From Eubacteriales bacterium (GTDB taxonomy: Bacteria; Bacillota; Clostridia; Lachnospirales; Lachnospiraceae), in the NCBI GenBank assembly GCA_030524175.1, contig JAUNHC010000016.1:54146-118145 (forward strand): a stretch of 64,000 nucleotides of DNA. The letters are read 5' to 3'. The number at the start of each line of letters is the position of its first letter. The first letter of the stretch is position 1. Below the pieces are notes generated by a model. The model was not told the origin of the DNA. It was given only the letters and a program-made list of their open reading frames with translations, and searched no databases. This document shows positions 23,995 to 31,650 of this stretch, piece by piece. The position numbers and the translations under genes are program-made.

Positions 23995-26090
23995 GTGCAA
24001 TGGATTTTACCCCCAGAATGAAACAGATCCTTCAGATCCTTCTAAAGGAAGAAGGCAGCATTCCCGTGAAAAAGCTGGCGGAAGAGATAGGGATAAGCAA
24101 GAGGACTGTGCAGAGAGAGCTTGGTTATATGGAGAAAGCATTGAAGCCATACCGCCTTGATTTCGTCTCAAGGACAGGAGTCGGGGTGCGGATTGAAGGG
24201 CAGACAGAGGATAAGCACAGCCTGCTGTCAGAAATCACCAGCGGTGATTTTTATGATGTGGGCAACAAAGAAGAGCGGCGGAAAAGGCTGATACTGGAAA
24301 TCCTGAAGGAAAAAGGACTGAAAAAACTGTTCTATTACAGCAGCCGTTTTCAGGTAAGCGAGGCCACTATCAGTACAGACCTGGACGCCATTGAGGAATG
24401 GCTTAACCAGTACGGCCTTTTTATCAGAAAAAAGCCGGGAAGCGGTATTGAGGTGGAGGGCGGCGAAGCTGATTACCGCCGGGCCATACGGGCATTTATT
24501 GATGAAAATATCGATACCAGCCTGATACGCGAGGCTTATGAAACTGATGAGAGTACACAGGGATATGAAGGACTGCAGAAGAGCAATGTGGCCCAAATTT
24601 TAAATGATGATATTCTGAAACGGGTGATCAACTGTATTATGGGGATGAATAATGCCCGGGTACTGACCTTGACGGAGAATTCTTATGTAGGACTTGTCAT
24701 CCATATTTCCATAGCGATCAACCGCATTCTGAAAAACGAAACACTTAAGCCTGAGGAAGGCTGGGAGAAGAAAACAGCGGAGGATGAGGATTACCATTTG
24801 TCCCGCCAGATCGTCAGGGAGCTTGAGGAGGAGTTTGAAATAGAAATCCCGGAGGTGGAGGTATCCTACATCTGGCTTCATATAAAAGGTGCAAAACACG
24901 AAAAAATCCCATGGGATAAGGGAAAGACCATAGAGATGGGAAGCAGGGAGCTTCAGCAGCTTATCAATGATATGATTGATGTTTTTGACGAGAAAAAAGC
25001 CTATTATCTGAAGCAGGATGACGAGTTTATCCAAGGACTTCTGGCACATCTTCAGCCCACACTCATCAGGCTTGTTTATGGAATGAAGATTCAGAACCCT
25101 GTTCTTGAGGACATCAAACGCAGTTATCCGGAAATTTATGACCGGTGCCGGAAGGTGTCAGCGGTGTTGGAAAAGAAAATAAATAAACAGGTTCCGGAGG
25201 AGGAAACGGGGTTTCTGGCTGTGCATTTCGGCGCTGCCATCGTAAGGATGGACGGCAGAAATGAGAAAATACGTCAGGTCCATGCAGGTGTGGTCTGCTC
25301 CAGCGGTGTGGGAATTTCAAGGCTGATGTCCACAAAGCTTGAGAAGATTTTCCGGGACAGAATGACAATTGCCACCTACGGCAAGAATGATATTACACCT
25401 TATGTTATCGGAAAGACGGATTTCTTTATTTCCAGTCTTCCTCTTGAGCAGAAGGAAATCCCGGTGATTCCTGTCAATCCTCTGCTCAGTGAGGACGATA
25501 TTGAGGAAATCCGCCGAATGGTTTACCAGTATGAGAGAATGCCTGAGAAACGTAACTCAGAAAGTGAATTTACACATCAGCTTGATGAGATCAATGTGAT
25601 GGCAGCCCAGATCAATGCCGTGATCAAGTATATGGAATTTTTCAAGGTTGATAACTGGATCACGCTGGAGGAACTTCTGATCGCCATAGGCGAGAAGATG
25701 AGTCCTTATTCTGACAGAAGCCAGATGATACAGGATGACATTATGCGCAGAGAAAAAATAGGGACTCAGGTTTTTGCAGAGTTTGGATTTGCCCTCTTTC
25801 ATACAAGGACTAAAGGCGTTATCCGGCCAAGCTTTTCCGTGTGTATGACAAGAGATCTGAGTGCCTTTAAAGACCAGTATTTTAAAGGGATATCTGTTAT
25901 TTTCGTCATGCTTGTCCCTGAGGATGAAAACCTGCGTGTAAACAGTGAGATACTGGGCTATATCAGTACACTCCTCATAGAGGAATATGAATTTATGGAG
26001 GTAGTGATGCAAGGAGATAAGGAGGAAATCAGAGGTTGTCTGTCCTCATATCTAAAGAAATTTTTCAATAAATATCTGTCCGGATTATAG
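23991..26090 (+). CDS. mtlR: MtlR-like PTS-regulated transcriptional activator
   Basis: 699 residues. The start is GTG 23991 (overlapping the previous stop) or ATG 24000; both have a possible ribosome site. Order of domains: helix-turn-helix (residues about 8-60, 'SIPVKKLAEEIGISKRTVQREL'), Mga-like HTH (about 105-170), two PRD domains (about 190-425), an EIIB-like domain with Cys436 in 'GVVCSSGVGISRL', and an EIIA-like C-terminus with the histidine in 'FALFHTRTKGV'. This is the MtlR/BglG class controlled by PTS phosphorylation. Unlike RNA-binding antiterminators it has DNA-binding domains, fitting the matched inverted repeats before both PTS promoters. Confidence 0.88.
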   Translation: MSAMDFTPRMKQILQILLKEEGSIPVKKLAEEIGISKRTVQRELGYMEKALKPYRLDFVSRTGVGVRIEGQTEDKHSLLSEITSGDFYDVGNKEERRKRLILEILKEKGLKKLFYYSSRFQVSEATISTDLDAIEEWLNQYGLFIRKKPGSGIEVEGGEADYRRAIRAFIDENIDTSLIREAYETDESTQGYEGLQKSNVAQILNDDILKRVINCIMGMNNARVLTLTENSYVGLVIHISIAINRILKNETLKPEEGWEKKTAEDEDYHLSRQIVRELEEEFEIEIPEVEVSYIWLHIKGAKHEKIPWDKGKTIEMGSRELQQLINDMIDVFDEKKAYYLKQDDEFIQGLLAHLQPTLIRLVYGMKIQNPVLEDIKRSYPEIYDRCRKVSAVLEKKINKQVPEEETGFLAVHFGAAIVRMDGRNEKIRQVHAGVVCSSGVGISRLMSTKLEKIFRDRMTIATYGKNDITPYVIGKTDFFISSLPLEQKEIPVIPVNPLLSEDDIEEIRRMVYQYERMPEKRNSESEFTHQLDEINVMAAQINAVIKYMEFFKVDNWITLEELLIAIGEKMSPYSDRSQMIQDDIMRREKIGTQVFAEFGFALFHTRTKGVIRPSFSVCMTRDLSAFKDQYFKGISVIFVMLVPEDENLRVNSEILGYISTLLIEEYEFMEVVMQGDKEEIRGCLSSYLKKFFNKYLSGL

Positions 26091-26112
26091 GGAATAAATA
26101 ACTAAAACAGTG

Positions 26113-26160
26113 CTGCTGTATCTGTGATTTTTCAATCATTGATGCAGCAGTATTTTTTTT
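26113..26160 (+). terminator. Terminator after mtlR
   Basis: CTGCTGTATC (26113-26122) pairs with GATGCAGCAG (26141-26150, one mismatch), followed by eight T. It separates the EIICB-mtlR unit from the mtlF unit. Confidence 0.75.
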
Positions 26161-26200
26161 GAAATCCAACAAATACGGAGCTGAAATCCAACAAATATGG
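26161..26200. repeat. 22-bp direct repeat upstream of the mtlF promoter
   Basis: GAAATCCAACAAATA occurs at 26161-26175 and again at 26183-26197, exactly 22 bases apart (two helical turns). The second copy runs into the inverted repeat at 26195. It is not present before the first PTS promoter. Confidence 0.6.
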
Positions 26201-26221
26201 CACTATCGGATGATGCCAAAT
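26195..26221. promoter_or_regulatory. Second MtlR-type inverted repeat
   Basis: ATATGGCACTA, five bases, TGATGCCAAAT. It matches the core of 20982-21012 (TTTGGCRCTA-N5-TRRTGCCAAAT) and sits 15 bases before the -35 box, as the other copy does. Confidence 0.65.
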
Positions 26222-26236
26222 CCCATCTTCTTTCAG

Positions 26237-26266
26237 TTGAATTTTCGTGTTTTCACCCACTATAAT
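26237..26266 (+). promoter_or_regulatory. Promoter of the mtlF unit
   Basis: TTGAAT (26237-26242), 18-base spacer, TATAAT (26261-26266). The spacer length equals that of the first PTS promoter. Confidence 0.7.
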
Positions 26267-26313
26267 TAAGACATAGCAAAGGAACGCAGATAGTCTAAAA
26301 GGAGGAAATAGAT

Positions 26314-26781
26314 ATGTTTTTTAAGAACAAAAAAAAGGAAAATGAAAAAAAACAGCTTCTGTATAAAGAGAATATTCGTGTGAACTGTGCACCTGATACA
26401 CAGGAGAATGTGATCCGGAAAGTAGGGCAGATGCTGGTGGATTCAGGTTATGTAGACCAGCCCTATGTGGAGGCAATGGTTGAGAGAGAAGCAAGCCTCT
26501 CTACTTATATGGGAAATGGTCTGGCCCTTCCCCACGGAGTTGAGGCGGCAAAGAAAGAAATCCGGTCATCAGGGATTGCGGTGATGGTTTTTCCGGAGGG
26601 GACACCCTGGGGAGAGGAAAAGGTAAATATTGTGATCGGGATTGCAGGAGTGGGTGAAGAGCATCTTTCCATCCTGTCAGTCATCGCAGATAAAATGCTT
26701 GATGCAGATGCGGCAAGCGAGCTTACCAGCGGGGCAGCAGATGCAGATACGATCTATAAAATCCTGGCAGGAAAGGAGTAA
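26314..26781 (+). CDS. mtlF: PTS mannitol-type EIIA component
   Basis: 155 residues, full length for a free EIIA of the mannitol/fructose family. The phospho-histidine is His74 in 'MGNGLALPHG', followed by the 'SGIAVMVFPEG' strand. It accepts phosphate from HPr and must serve both EIICB paralogues, since neither carries its own EIIA and no other EIIA is present here. A lysine-rich N-terminal stretch (residues 4-14) is extra. AAGGAGG precedes the ATG. First gene of a separate transcription unit with fruK, the dehydrogenase and HPr. Confidence 0.9.
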   Translation: MFFKNKKKENEKKQLLYKENIRVNCAPDTQENVIRKVGQMLVDSGYVDQPYVEAMVEREASLSTYMGNGLALPHGVEAAKKEIRSSGIAVMVFPEGTPWGEEKVNIVIGIAGVGEEHLSILSVIADKMLDADAASELTSGAADADTIYKILAGKE

Positions 26782-26786
26782 ATCAC

Positions 26787-27722
26787 ATGATAGTAACAGT
26801 GACTATGAATCCGGCTATTGACAAGACTGTTGAAATCGGAGAACTGATCCACGGCGGTTTGAACCGGATTCTTAAGGTGGAATACGATGCAGGAGGGAAA
26901 GGCATCAATGTGTCTAAGACTATCCGGGAACTTGGAGGAGAAAGCATTGCCACCGGATTCCTGGGAGGAAATGCAGGCAAGACAATAGAAAATGTGTTAA
27001 AGGAACGGGGAATTGCCTGTGATTTCATCTGGGTTCAGGGAGAGACAAGGACAAACACCAAGGTGTTTGAGAAGACAGGAGAAGTGACAGAGTTAAACGA
27101 GCCGGGACCGGATATCAATGCATCACAGATGGAGGAACTCTATGCCAGACTGGAGAAGTATGCAGGAGAAGATACCTTGTTTATCCTGGCAGGCAGCATC
27201 CCCAACGGCGTGGAAAGTAATGTTTACGAGAAGATGATCCGCCTTCTGCACAAAAAAGGGGCTAAGGTTCTTCTGGACGCAGACGGAAAACTTTTCAGCC
27301 AGGCATTGGAAGCAGGTCCGGATATGATCAAGCCTAACCGGGCAGAACTGGAAGGATATATGGGGATAGATTACAGGGCCTCAGATAAAGAATTGTGCTG
27401 GACAGCAAAGAAGCTGCTGGATAAAGGAATTGACACGGTGGCTGTATCCATGGGGCGAAGCGGCGCTATGCTGGTCCGCCGGGGCTATGAGGTGAAATGT
27501 CCTGCACTTTCCGTGAAAGCCCATTCCACAGTGGGAGCAGGAGATGCCATGGTTGCAGCCCTTGCTTATTCCTGGGATAAGAAATCAGGGGATGAGGAAA
27601 CAATGCGCCTCTGTATGGCTGCATCGGCGGGAGCTGTTACCACTGTGGGAACAAAACCCCCGTCAAGGGAACTGGTGGAGGAACTGGCAGAACAAGTAAT
27701 AATAGAGAAGATAGGAGAGTAA
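26787..27722 (+). CDS. fruK: 1-phosphofructokinase family kinase
   Basis: 311 residues, PfkB fold. 'TMNPAIDKTVEI' at the start and 'DAGGKGINVSKTIRELGG' are hallmarks of the FruK/LacC/PfkB-1 group, and the C-terminal anion-hole and catalytic motif 'STVGAGDAMVA' is intact. It should phosphorylate fructose-1-phosphate (or tagatose-6-phosphate) to the bisphosphate. It starts 5 bases after mtlF and ends 3 bases before the dehydrogenase. No fructose PTS EIIBC gene is present, so its substrate probably comes from the neighbouring dehydrogenase. Confidence 0.85.
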   Translation: MIVTVTMNPAIDKTVEIGELIHGGLNRILKVEYDAGGKGINVSKTIRELGGESIATGFLGGNAGKTIENVLKERGIACDFIWVQGETRTNTKVFEKTGEVTELNEPGPDINASQMEELYARLEKYAGEDTLFILAGSIPNGVESNVYEKMIRLLHKKGAKVLLDADGKLFSQALEAGPDMIKPNRAELEGYMGIDYRASDKELCWTAKKLLDKGIDTVAVSMGRSGAMLVRRGYEVKCPALSVKAHSTVGAGDAMVAALAYSWDKKSGDEETMRLCMAASAGAVTTVGTKPPSRELVEELAEQVIIEKIGE

Positions 27723-27725
27723 AAA

Positions 27726-28991
27726 ATGAAAACAAAAGCAGTGAGAATGTATGGAACAAGGGATTTAAGACTGGAAGAATTCCAATTGCCGCAGATCAAG
27801 GATGATGAAATACTGGTAAAGGTAATGAGCGACAGCATATGTATGTCCACCTACAAGCTGGCAGAGCAGGGGAAAAAGCACAAAAGAGCACCTCAGAATA
27901 TAGATACGAACCCTATTATCATAGGGCATGAATTTGCCGGAGTGATCGTGGAGGTAGGCGATAAGTGGAAGGATCAGTTCAAACCCGGGATGAGATTTGC
28001 CCAACAGCCTGCTTTAAACTACAAAGGAAGCCTGGCATCTCCGGGATATTCCTACGAATTTTTCGGAGGAGCCTGCACCTACTGCATTATCCCTCATGAG
28101 GTGATGGAGCTTGGAGCACTTATGGAATACAAAGGGGAAAGCTTCTTTGAAGCATCTTTAGGCGAACCTATGAGCTGCATTATCGGCGGTTACAGAGGCA
28201 ACTACCATACAAATAAGCGCGACCACAGCCACGCCATCGGCACCAAAGAGAACGGAGATATTATCATCCTTGGAGGGTGCGGACCTATGGGGCTTGGGGC
28301 TGTAAGCTACGGTATCCAGTTTGAAAATAAGCCAAAAAGGATTGTTGTTACAGATATTGATGATGCAAAAATTGAAAGAGCCAGAGAGGTGATTTCTGAA
28401 TCAATGGCAGCCCGGGAAGGCGTAGAATTAATATATGTAAATACTGCTAAAATGGCAGATCCGGTAGAGGAGTTGAAAGCTATTACCGGAGGAAAAGGGT
28501 ATGATGATGTATTTGTATATATTCCAAACAGAGCAGTGGCAGAAATGGGAGATAAGCTTCTTGCATTTGACGGATGCCTGAACTTCTTCGCAGGGCCTAC
28601 AGACAGTCAGTTTAAATCTGAGATCAATCTCTATAACTGCCATTATACAAGCACTCACATTATGGGAACCACAGGCGGCAACAATGATGACTTGATAGAG
28701 GCTCTTGAGCTTTCCGCAAAAGGTGCCATCGAACCTACTGTTATGGTGACTCATGTGGGAGGTATTGACAGTATTGCACAGGCAACCCTGGATCTTCCAA
28801 AGATTCCGGGCGGTAAGAAGCTTACCTACACACAATTTGACATGCCTCTGACAGCCATCGAAGATTTCGGCAAGCTGGGTGAGACAGACCCCTTATTTAA
28901 AAAACTTGATGAGGTGTGCAGGAAAAACAGAGGCTTATGGAGCGGAGAAGCAGAGAAAATCCTGTTTGAACATTTTGGCGTAGAAGCATAG
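27726..28991 (+). CDS. Zinc-type alcohol dehydrogenase, L-sorbose-1-phosphate reductase-like
   Basis: 421 residues of the medium-chain dehydrogenase superfamily. The N-terminus ('RMYGTRDLRLEEFQLP', 'SDSICMSTYKLA', 'NPIIIGHEFAGVI') is the pattern I associate with SorE, L-sorbose-1-phosphate reductase; the Rossmann motif is 'ILGGCGPMGLGAVSYG'. SorE interconverts a ketose-1-phosphate and a hexitol phosphate at the carbon next to the phosphorylated one. In this operon it would oxidise the PTS product to a ketose-1-phosphate for FruK. The substrate is inferred, not shown. Confidence 0.8.
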   Translation: MKTKAVRMYGTRDLRLEEFQLPQIKDDEILVKVMSDSICMSTYKLAEQGKKHKRAPQNIDTNPIIIGHEFAGVIVEVGDKWKDQFKPGMRFAQQPALNYKGSLASPGYSYEFFGGACTYCIIPHEVMELGALMEYKGESFFEASLGEPMSCIIGGYRGNYHTNKRDHSHAIGTKENGDIIILGGCGPMGLGAVSYGIQFENKPKRIVVTDIDDAKIERAREVISESMAAREGVELIYVNTAKMADPVEELKAITGGKGYDDVFVYIPNRAVAEMGDKLLAFDGCLNFFAGPTDSQFKSEINLYNCHYTSTHIMGTTGGNNDDLIEALELSAKGAIEPTVMVTHVGGIDSIAQATLDLPKIPGGKKLTYTQFDMPLTAIEDFGKLGETDPLFKKLDEVCRKNRGLWSGEAEKILFEHFGVEA

Positions 28992-29002
28992 GAGGAAAAG
29001 TT

Positions 29003-29266
29003 ATGGTATCACAGAAAGTTACAATTATAAATTCATCAGGTCTTCACGCAAGACCGGCAGGTGTTCTTGCCAAGACAGCAGGAAAATGCAGATCAGAAGT
29101 AAAAATTCTTGCCAGCGGAAAGACTATTCAGGCGAAAAGTATTCTGAATATCATGGCGGCAGCTATCAAAAAAGGTACAGAAGTGGAGATTCAGTGTGAA
29201 GGCGACACAGAAGTAGAGGATCTGAAAACGATAGTGGAACTTGTTGAAAGCGGATTAGGGGAATAA
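29003..29266 (+). CDS. HPr-family phosphocarrier protein
   Basis: 87 residues, normal HPr length. The active His15 lies in 'SSGLHARPAG', and Ser46 in 'QAKSILNIMAAA' is kept, so it can take part in PTS transfer and may be an HPr kinase target. It is the last gene of the mtlF-fruK-dehydrogenase unit, 11 bases behind it. A second general ptsH would be expected elsewhere in the genome, making this a dedicated or auxiliary HPr. Confidence 0.9.
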   Translation: MVSQKVTIINSSGLHARPAGVLAKTAGKCRSEVKILASGKTIQAKSILNIMAAAIKKGTEVEIQCEGDTEVEDLKTIVELVESGLGE

Positions 29267-29303
29267 TAAGAGGATATAGAATAAGAGGATATAGAATAAG
29301 AGG
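29266..29303. repeat. 15-bp tandem repeat (2.5 units)
   Basis: ATAAGAGGATATAGA twice, then ATAAGAGG, starting at the last base of the HPr stop codon. Probably a slippage-prone spacer. Confidence 0.85.
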
Positions 29304-29309
29304 TGTTGA

Positions 29310-29338
29310 AATCCGGGAGGCTGACTCCCGGATTTTTT
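29310..29338 (+). terminator. Terminator of the PTS operon
   Basis: AATCCGGGAG, loop GCTGA, CTCCCGGATT, then a T-run. A strong perfect 10-bp stem. Confidence 0.9.
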
Positions 29339-29354
29339 GGGGGTTAGAGGGACG

Positions 29355-29644
29355 CTTTTGCGTAAGGCTGCGGCTGGGGCGGGCCGGGGGAGTATGTTCG
29401 GTGGTACGTTCGTTTCGCATGGAATCACTAAGCGGGTGAGCCGGCCTGTTTTGTCGGAGCGGTCGCCAACTCGGAAAATTCTCTGATGAGAATTTTCCTC
29501 AGACAGGGCTTCCTTGATTTTGTGCTTGTAGCACAAAATCACCTCGGCGCAGGCCGGCTCACCCGCTAAGTGATTCCAAATGCTTACTCAAAGCACCGCC
29601 GAACATACTCCCCGGCCCGCCCCAGCCGCAGCCTTACGCAAAAG
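29355..29644. repeat. 290-bp long palindromic element with nested arms
   Basis: The outer arms (29355-29405 and 29595-29644) are about 50 bp, very G+C-rich, with one inserted G and one mismatch. A second pair of arms, 29421-29448 and 29550-29577, is 28 bp with one mismatch. The centre holds two more hairpins (GAAAATTCTC/GAGAATTTTC and GATTTTGTGCT/AGCACAAAATC). No coding frame is convincing. It looks like a mobile intergenic palindrome or a highly folded RNA. Confidence 0.75.
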
Positions 29645-29863
29645 CTGGCGTTTCAGGGCGGAAGTGTACTTTTTCATTTTCATGGGATATTCTGGATATT
29701 GAAGTAAACTTTTTCTTTGGTTGGCTGTATTCATAGAGTTCTGTTATGTTGTTTAGATATGAGATATAATTTAATAAAAAATTATATTTGCGAGAACCAT
29801 TTGGGTTTGGGGAGTATCTAATTAGTGTAAAAACAATCGGCCGATGGAAATGGAGGTTTTAAT

Positions 29864-30346
29864 GTGACGAGGGATAGGTTTATAGCAGAGGTCCGGGCAT
29901 CTGAGGCTATGCTTTACCATGTTTCGAAGTCCATTCTGAAAAATGATGCGGACTGTGCGGATGCAGTGCAGGAGGCTTTGCTTAAGGGGTATGAGAAGCT
30001 GCATACACTGAAAAATGAAGAGTTTTTCAAAACATGGATGACAAGGATATTGATACATGAAAGTTACAAAATCTTAAAAAAAAATAAGAACATTGTTCCT
30101 TTTGAGGAATATATGGAGTCTGCGAAGCTGTGGGAAGAGGGGCGGTACAGCCAGCTTTATCTGGCGGTTCTGAATCTGCCCCAGGAACTGCGTGTCCTGG
30201 TAACTCTTTACTATCTGGAAGGGTTCAGCCAAAAGGAGATCAGTGAAATTCTCAATATACGGGAGGGCACTATAAAGAGCAGACTGTCCAGAGCCCGGAA
30301 AATGTTAAAGGAAGAATTGTCAGGTGAGGAGGAATTATTATGTTAG
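29864..30346 (+). CDS. RNA polymerase ECF sigma factor (module 1)
   Basis: 160 residues. Region 2 ('DADCADAVQEALLKGYEKL', 'FFKTWMTRILIHESYKIL') and region 4 ('LPQELRVLVTLYYLEGFSQKEISEIL', 'TIKSRLSRARKML'), read in parts, make an ECF sigma-70. The start is GTG 29864 behind GGAGG. The 3' end overlaps the next gene (DUF4179 protein) by 7 bases, the typical sigma/anti-sigma arrangement. A second such module lies at 58733-60492. Confidence 0.9.
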   Translation: MTRDRFIAEVRASEAMLYHVSKSILKNDADCADAVQEALLKGYEKLHTLKNEEFFKTWMTRILIHESYKILKKNKNIVPFEEYMESAKLWEEGRYSQLYLAVLNLPQELRVLVTLYYLEGFSQKEISEILNIREGTIKSRLSRARKMLKEELSGEEELLC

Positions 30347-31425
30347 ATAACAGAGAATGGAAACAGGCAGCGCCGGAGATTCCGGGGGAGTTTCATGACC
30401 GCTTTGAAAGAACATTGCGGACCATTGAAATGGCGAAACGCCCCAAAAGAACTGTCAGGTTCCGTGTGCTGGCTGTGGCTGCGGCAATATGTGCATTATG
30501 TACGGCATCAGTGGCCGCGGATGCGGTATTTCACTGGAGCGACGCCCTTTTAGAACGTTTCCAGCCGTCACAGGAGCAGCAGCAGAAAATGGCGGACAGC
30601 GGGAATATACAGGGTGTGGGCCAGACAGTCACCCAAAACGGGGTTACGGTAACTCTGGAGCAGGCTGTTATGGACAAAGCCCGTCTCTACATGCTGTTTA
30701 CCGTAGAGACACCTGAGGATATTTCTCTTGATGAGACAGCAGAATTTGAAAACGGTCTGGACGTCACACTTGACGGGAAGGATATTATGGAGGCAGCAGG
30801 GGACGTCAGCGGCGGAGGAAACGGATCTTTTGTGGATGAAAAATTGTTGGGCGGCCAGTCACCCCATAAGCGATTTTATGAAATCAGTTATAATATAATG
30901 GATGGATTTGACTTTAGCGGTAAAACAGTAGGAGTGACTTTGGAGAACCTTGCTCTGGGAGGCGTTAAAGCTTCGCCGGGGGAGGTAGTGACAGAAGGTA
31001 AGTGGGAATTTACCTGGCATACAGGGGAAATTCAAAAAGGAAAAGTATTTGAGATTAATAAGACGTATGATTTGGGCGGATACGACATCCTTGTGAAGAA
31101 TGTGGAGATCACTCCATTGAGCTATACTATAAGTGCAGATCTGAATGATGCCCTGAAGGTGGAGGAAGATGAGAGAAATACATTTGCCTACAACGGAGAT
31201 GACCCGGGTATGGAGATAGACCAAAGGATCGGAGTGAGCGCAGTGGAATATGCGGACGGTACAAGGATTGAGACAGGTTATTTCGGCGGGGGCACAAATG
31301 TAAAAGAGGAGGAGCAGGAATATGTTGTGACTGAGGGCTTTAACAACGCTGTTGATGCAGAAAAGATAGAAAGCATCTATATTATGCAGGGACAGATAAA
31401 GATTCCTGTGAAACCTGCTGACTGA
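30340..31425 (+). CDS. DUF4179 membrane protein, probable anti-sigma factor (module 1)
   Basis: 361 residues. A cytoplasmic N-terminus of about 40 residues precedes one transmembrane helix (about 44-62) and an extracellular domain of DUF4179 type ('VTQNGVTVTLEQAVMDKARLYMLF', read in parts). It overlaps the sigma gene, which implies coupled translation. It would hold the sigma factor at the membrane until an envelope signal arrives. The anti-sigma role is inferred from topology and pairing. Confidence 0.8.
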   Translation: MLDNREWKQAAPEIPGEFHDRFERTLRTIEMAKRPKRTVRFRVLAVAAAICALCTASVAADAVFHWSDALLERFQPSQEQQQKMADSGNIQGVGQTVTQNGVTVTLEQAVMDKARLYMLFTVETPEDISLDETAEFENGLDVTLDGKDIMEAAGDVSGGGNGSFVDEKLLGGQSPHKRFYEISYNIMDGFDFSGKTVGVTLENLALGGVKASPGEVVTEGKWEFTWHTGEIQKGKVFEINKTYDLGGYDILVKNVEITPLSYTISADLNDALKVEEDERNTFAYNGDDPGMEIDQRIGVSAVEYADGTRIETGYFGGGTNVKEEEQEYVVTEGFNNAVDAEKIESIYIMQGQIKIPVKPAD

Positions 31426-31448
31426 TATTTGCGGGTGAAGATTCTTCG

Positions 31449-31478
31449 GTAACAGTTCAGGCTTGCCTGAACTGTTAC
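31449..31478. terminator. Perfect hairpin after sigma/anti-sigma module 1
   Basis: GTAACAGTTCAGGC, TT, GCCTGAACTGTTAC: 14-bp perfect arms, then ATTTTG. Stable enough to terminate, but the T-run is weak. The arm shares GTAACNGTTCA with hairpins at 9751, 31589 and 63641. Confidence 0.65.
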
Positions 31479-31588
31479 ATTTTGCAGATAAAATGAAGAG
31501 AAAACCATCCTTCTTTTCGTTGACAACTTCTGTTAAATATGCAACTATTATTATATCAAACGGGATAGGGGTCAAGAGGTGTTTTGGC

Positions 31589-31615
31589 GTTACTGGTCAC
31601 AGAGTGAACAGTAAC
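31589..31615. repeat. GTTACTG(T/G)TCAC hairpin repeat
   Basis: GTTACTGGTCAC, AGA, GTGAACAGTAAC: 12-bp arms with one mismatch, upstream of malQ. It belongs to the same hairpin family as 9751-9780 and 31449-31478. Confidence 0.6.
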
Positions 31616-31650
31616 GTTTTGACTAACCGGATAGGGTAAAAGGAGAGCGT

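Larger units (their letters stand above)
29267..29863. other. 597-base gene-free region between HPr and sigma factor
   Basis: It contains, in order, the 15-bp tandem repeat, a terminator (29310-29338), the 290-bp palindromic element (29355-29644) and an A/T-rich stretch upstream of the sigma gene. A weak ECF-like signal GAGAAC-N17-TATCTAAT lies around 29793-29823. Confidence 0.7.
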
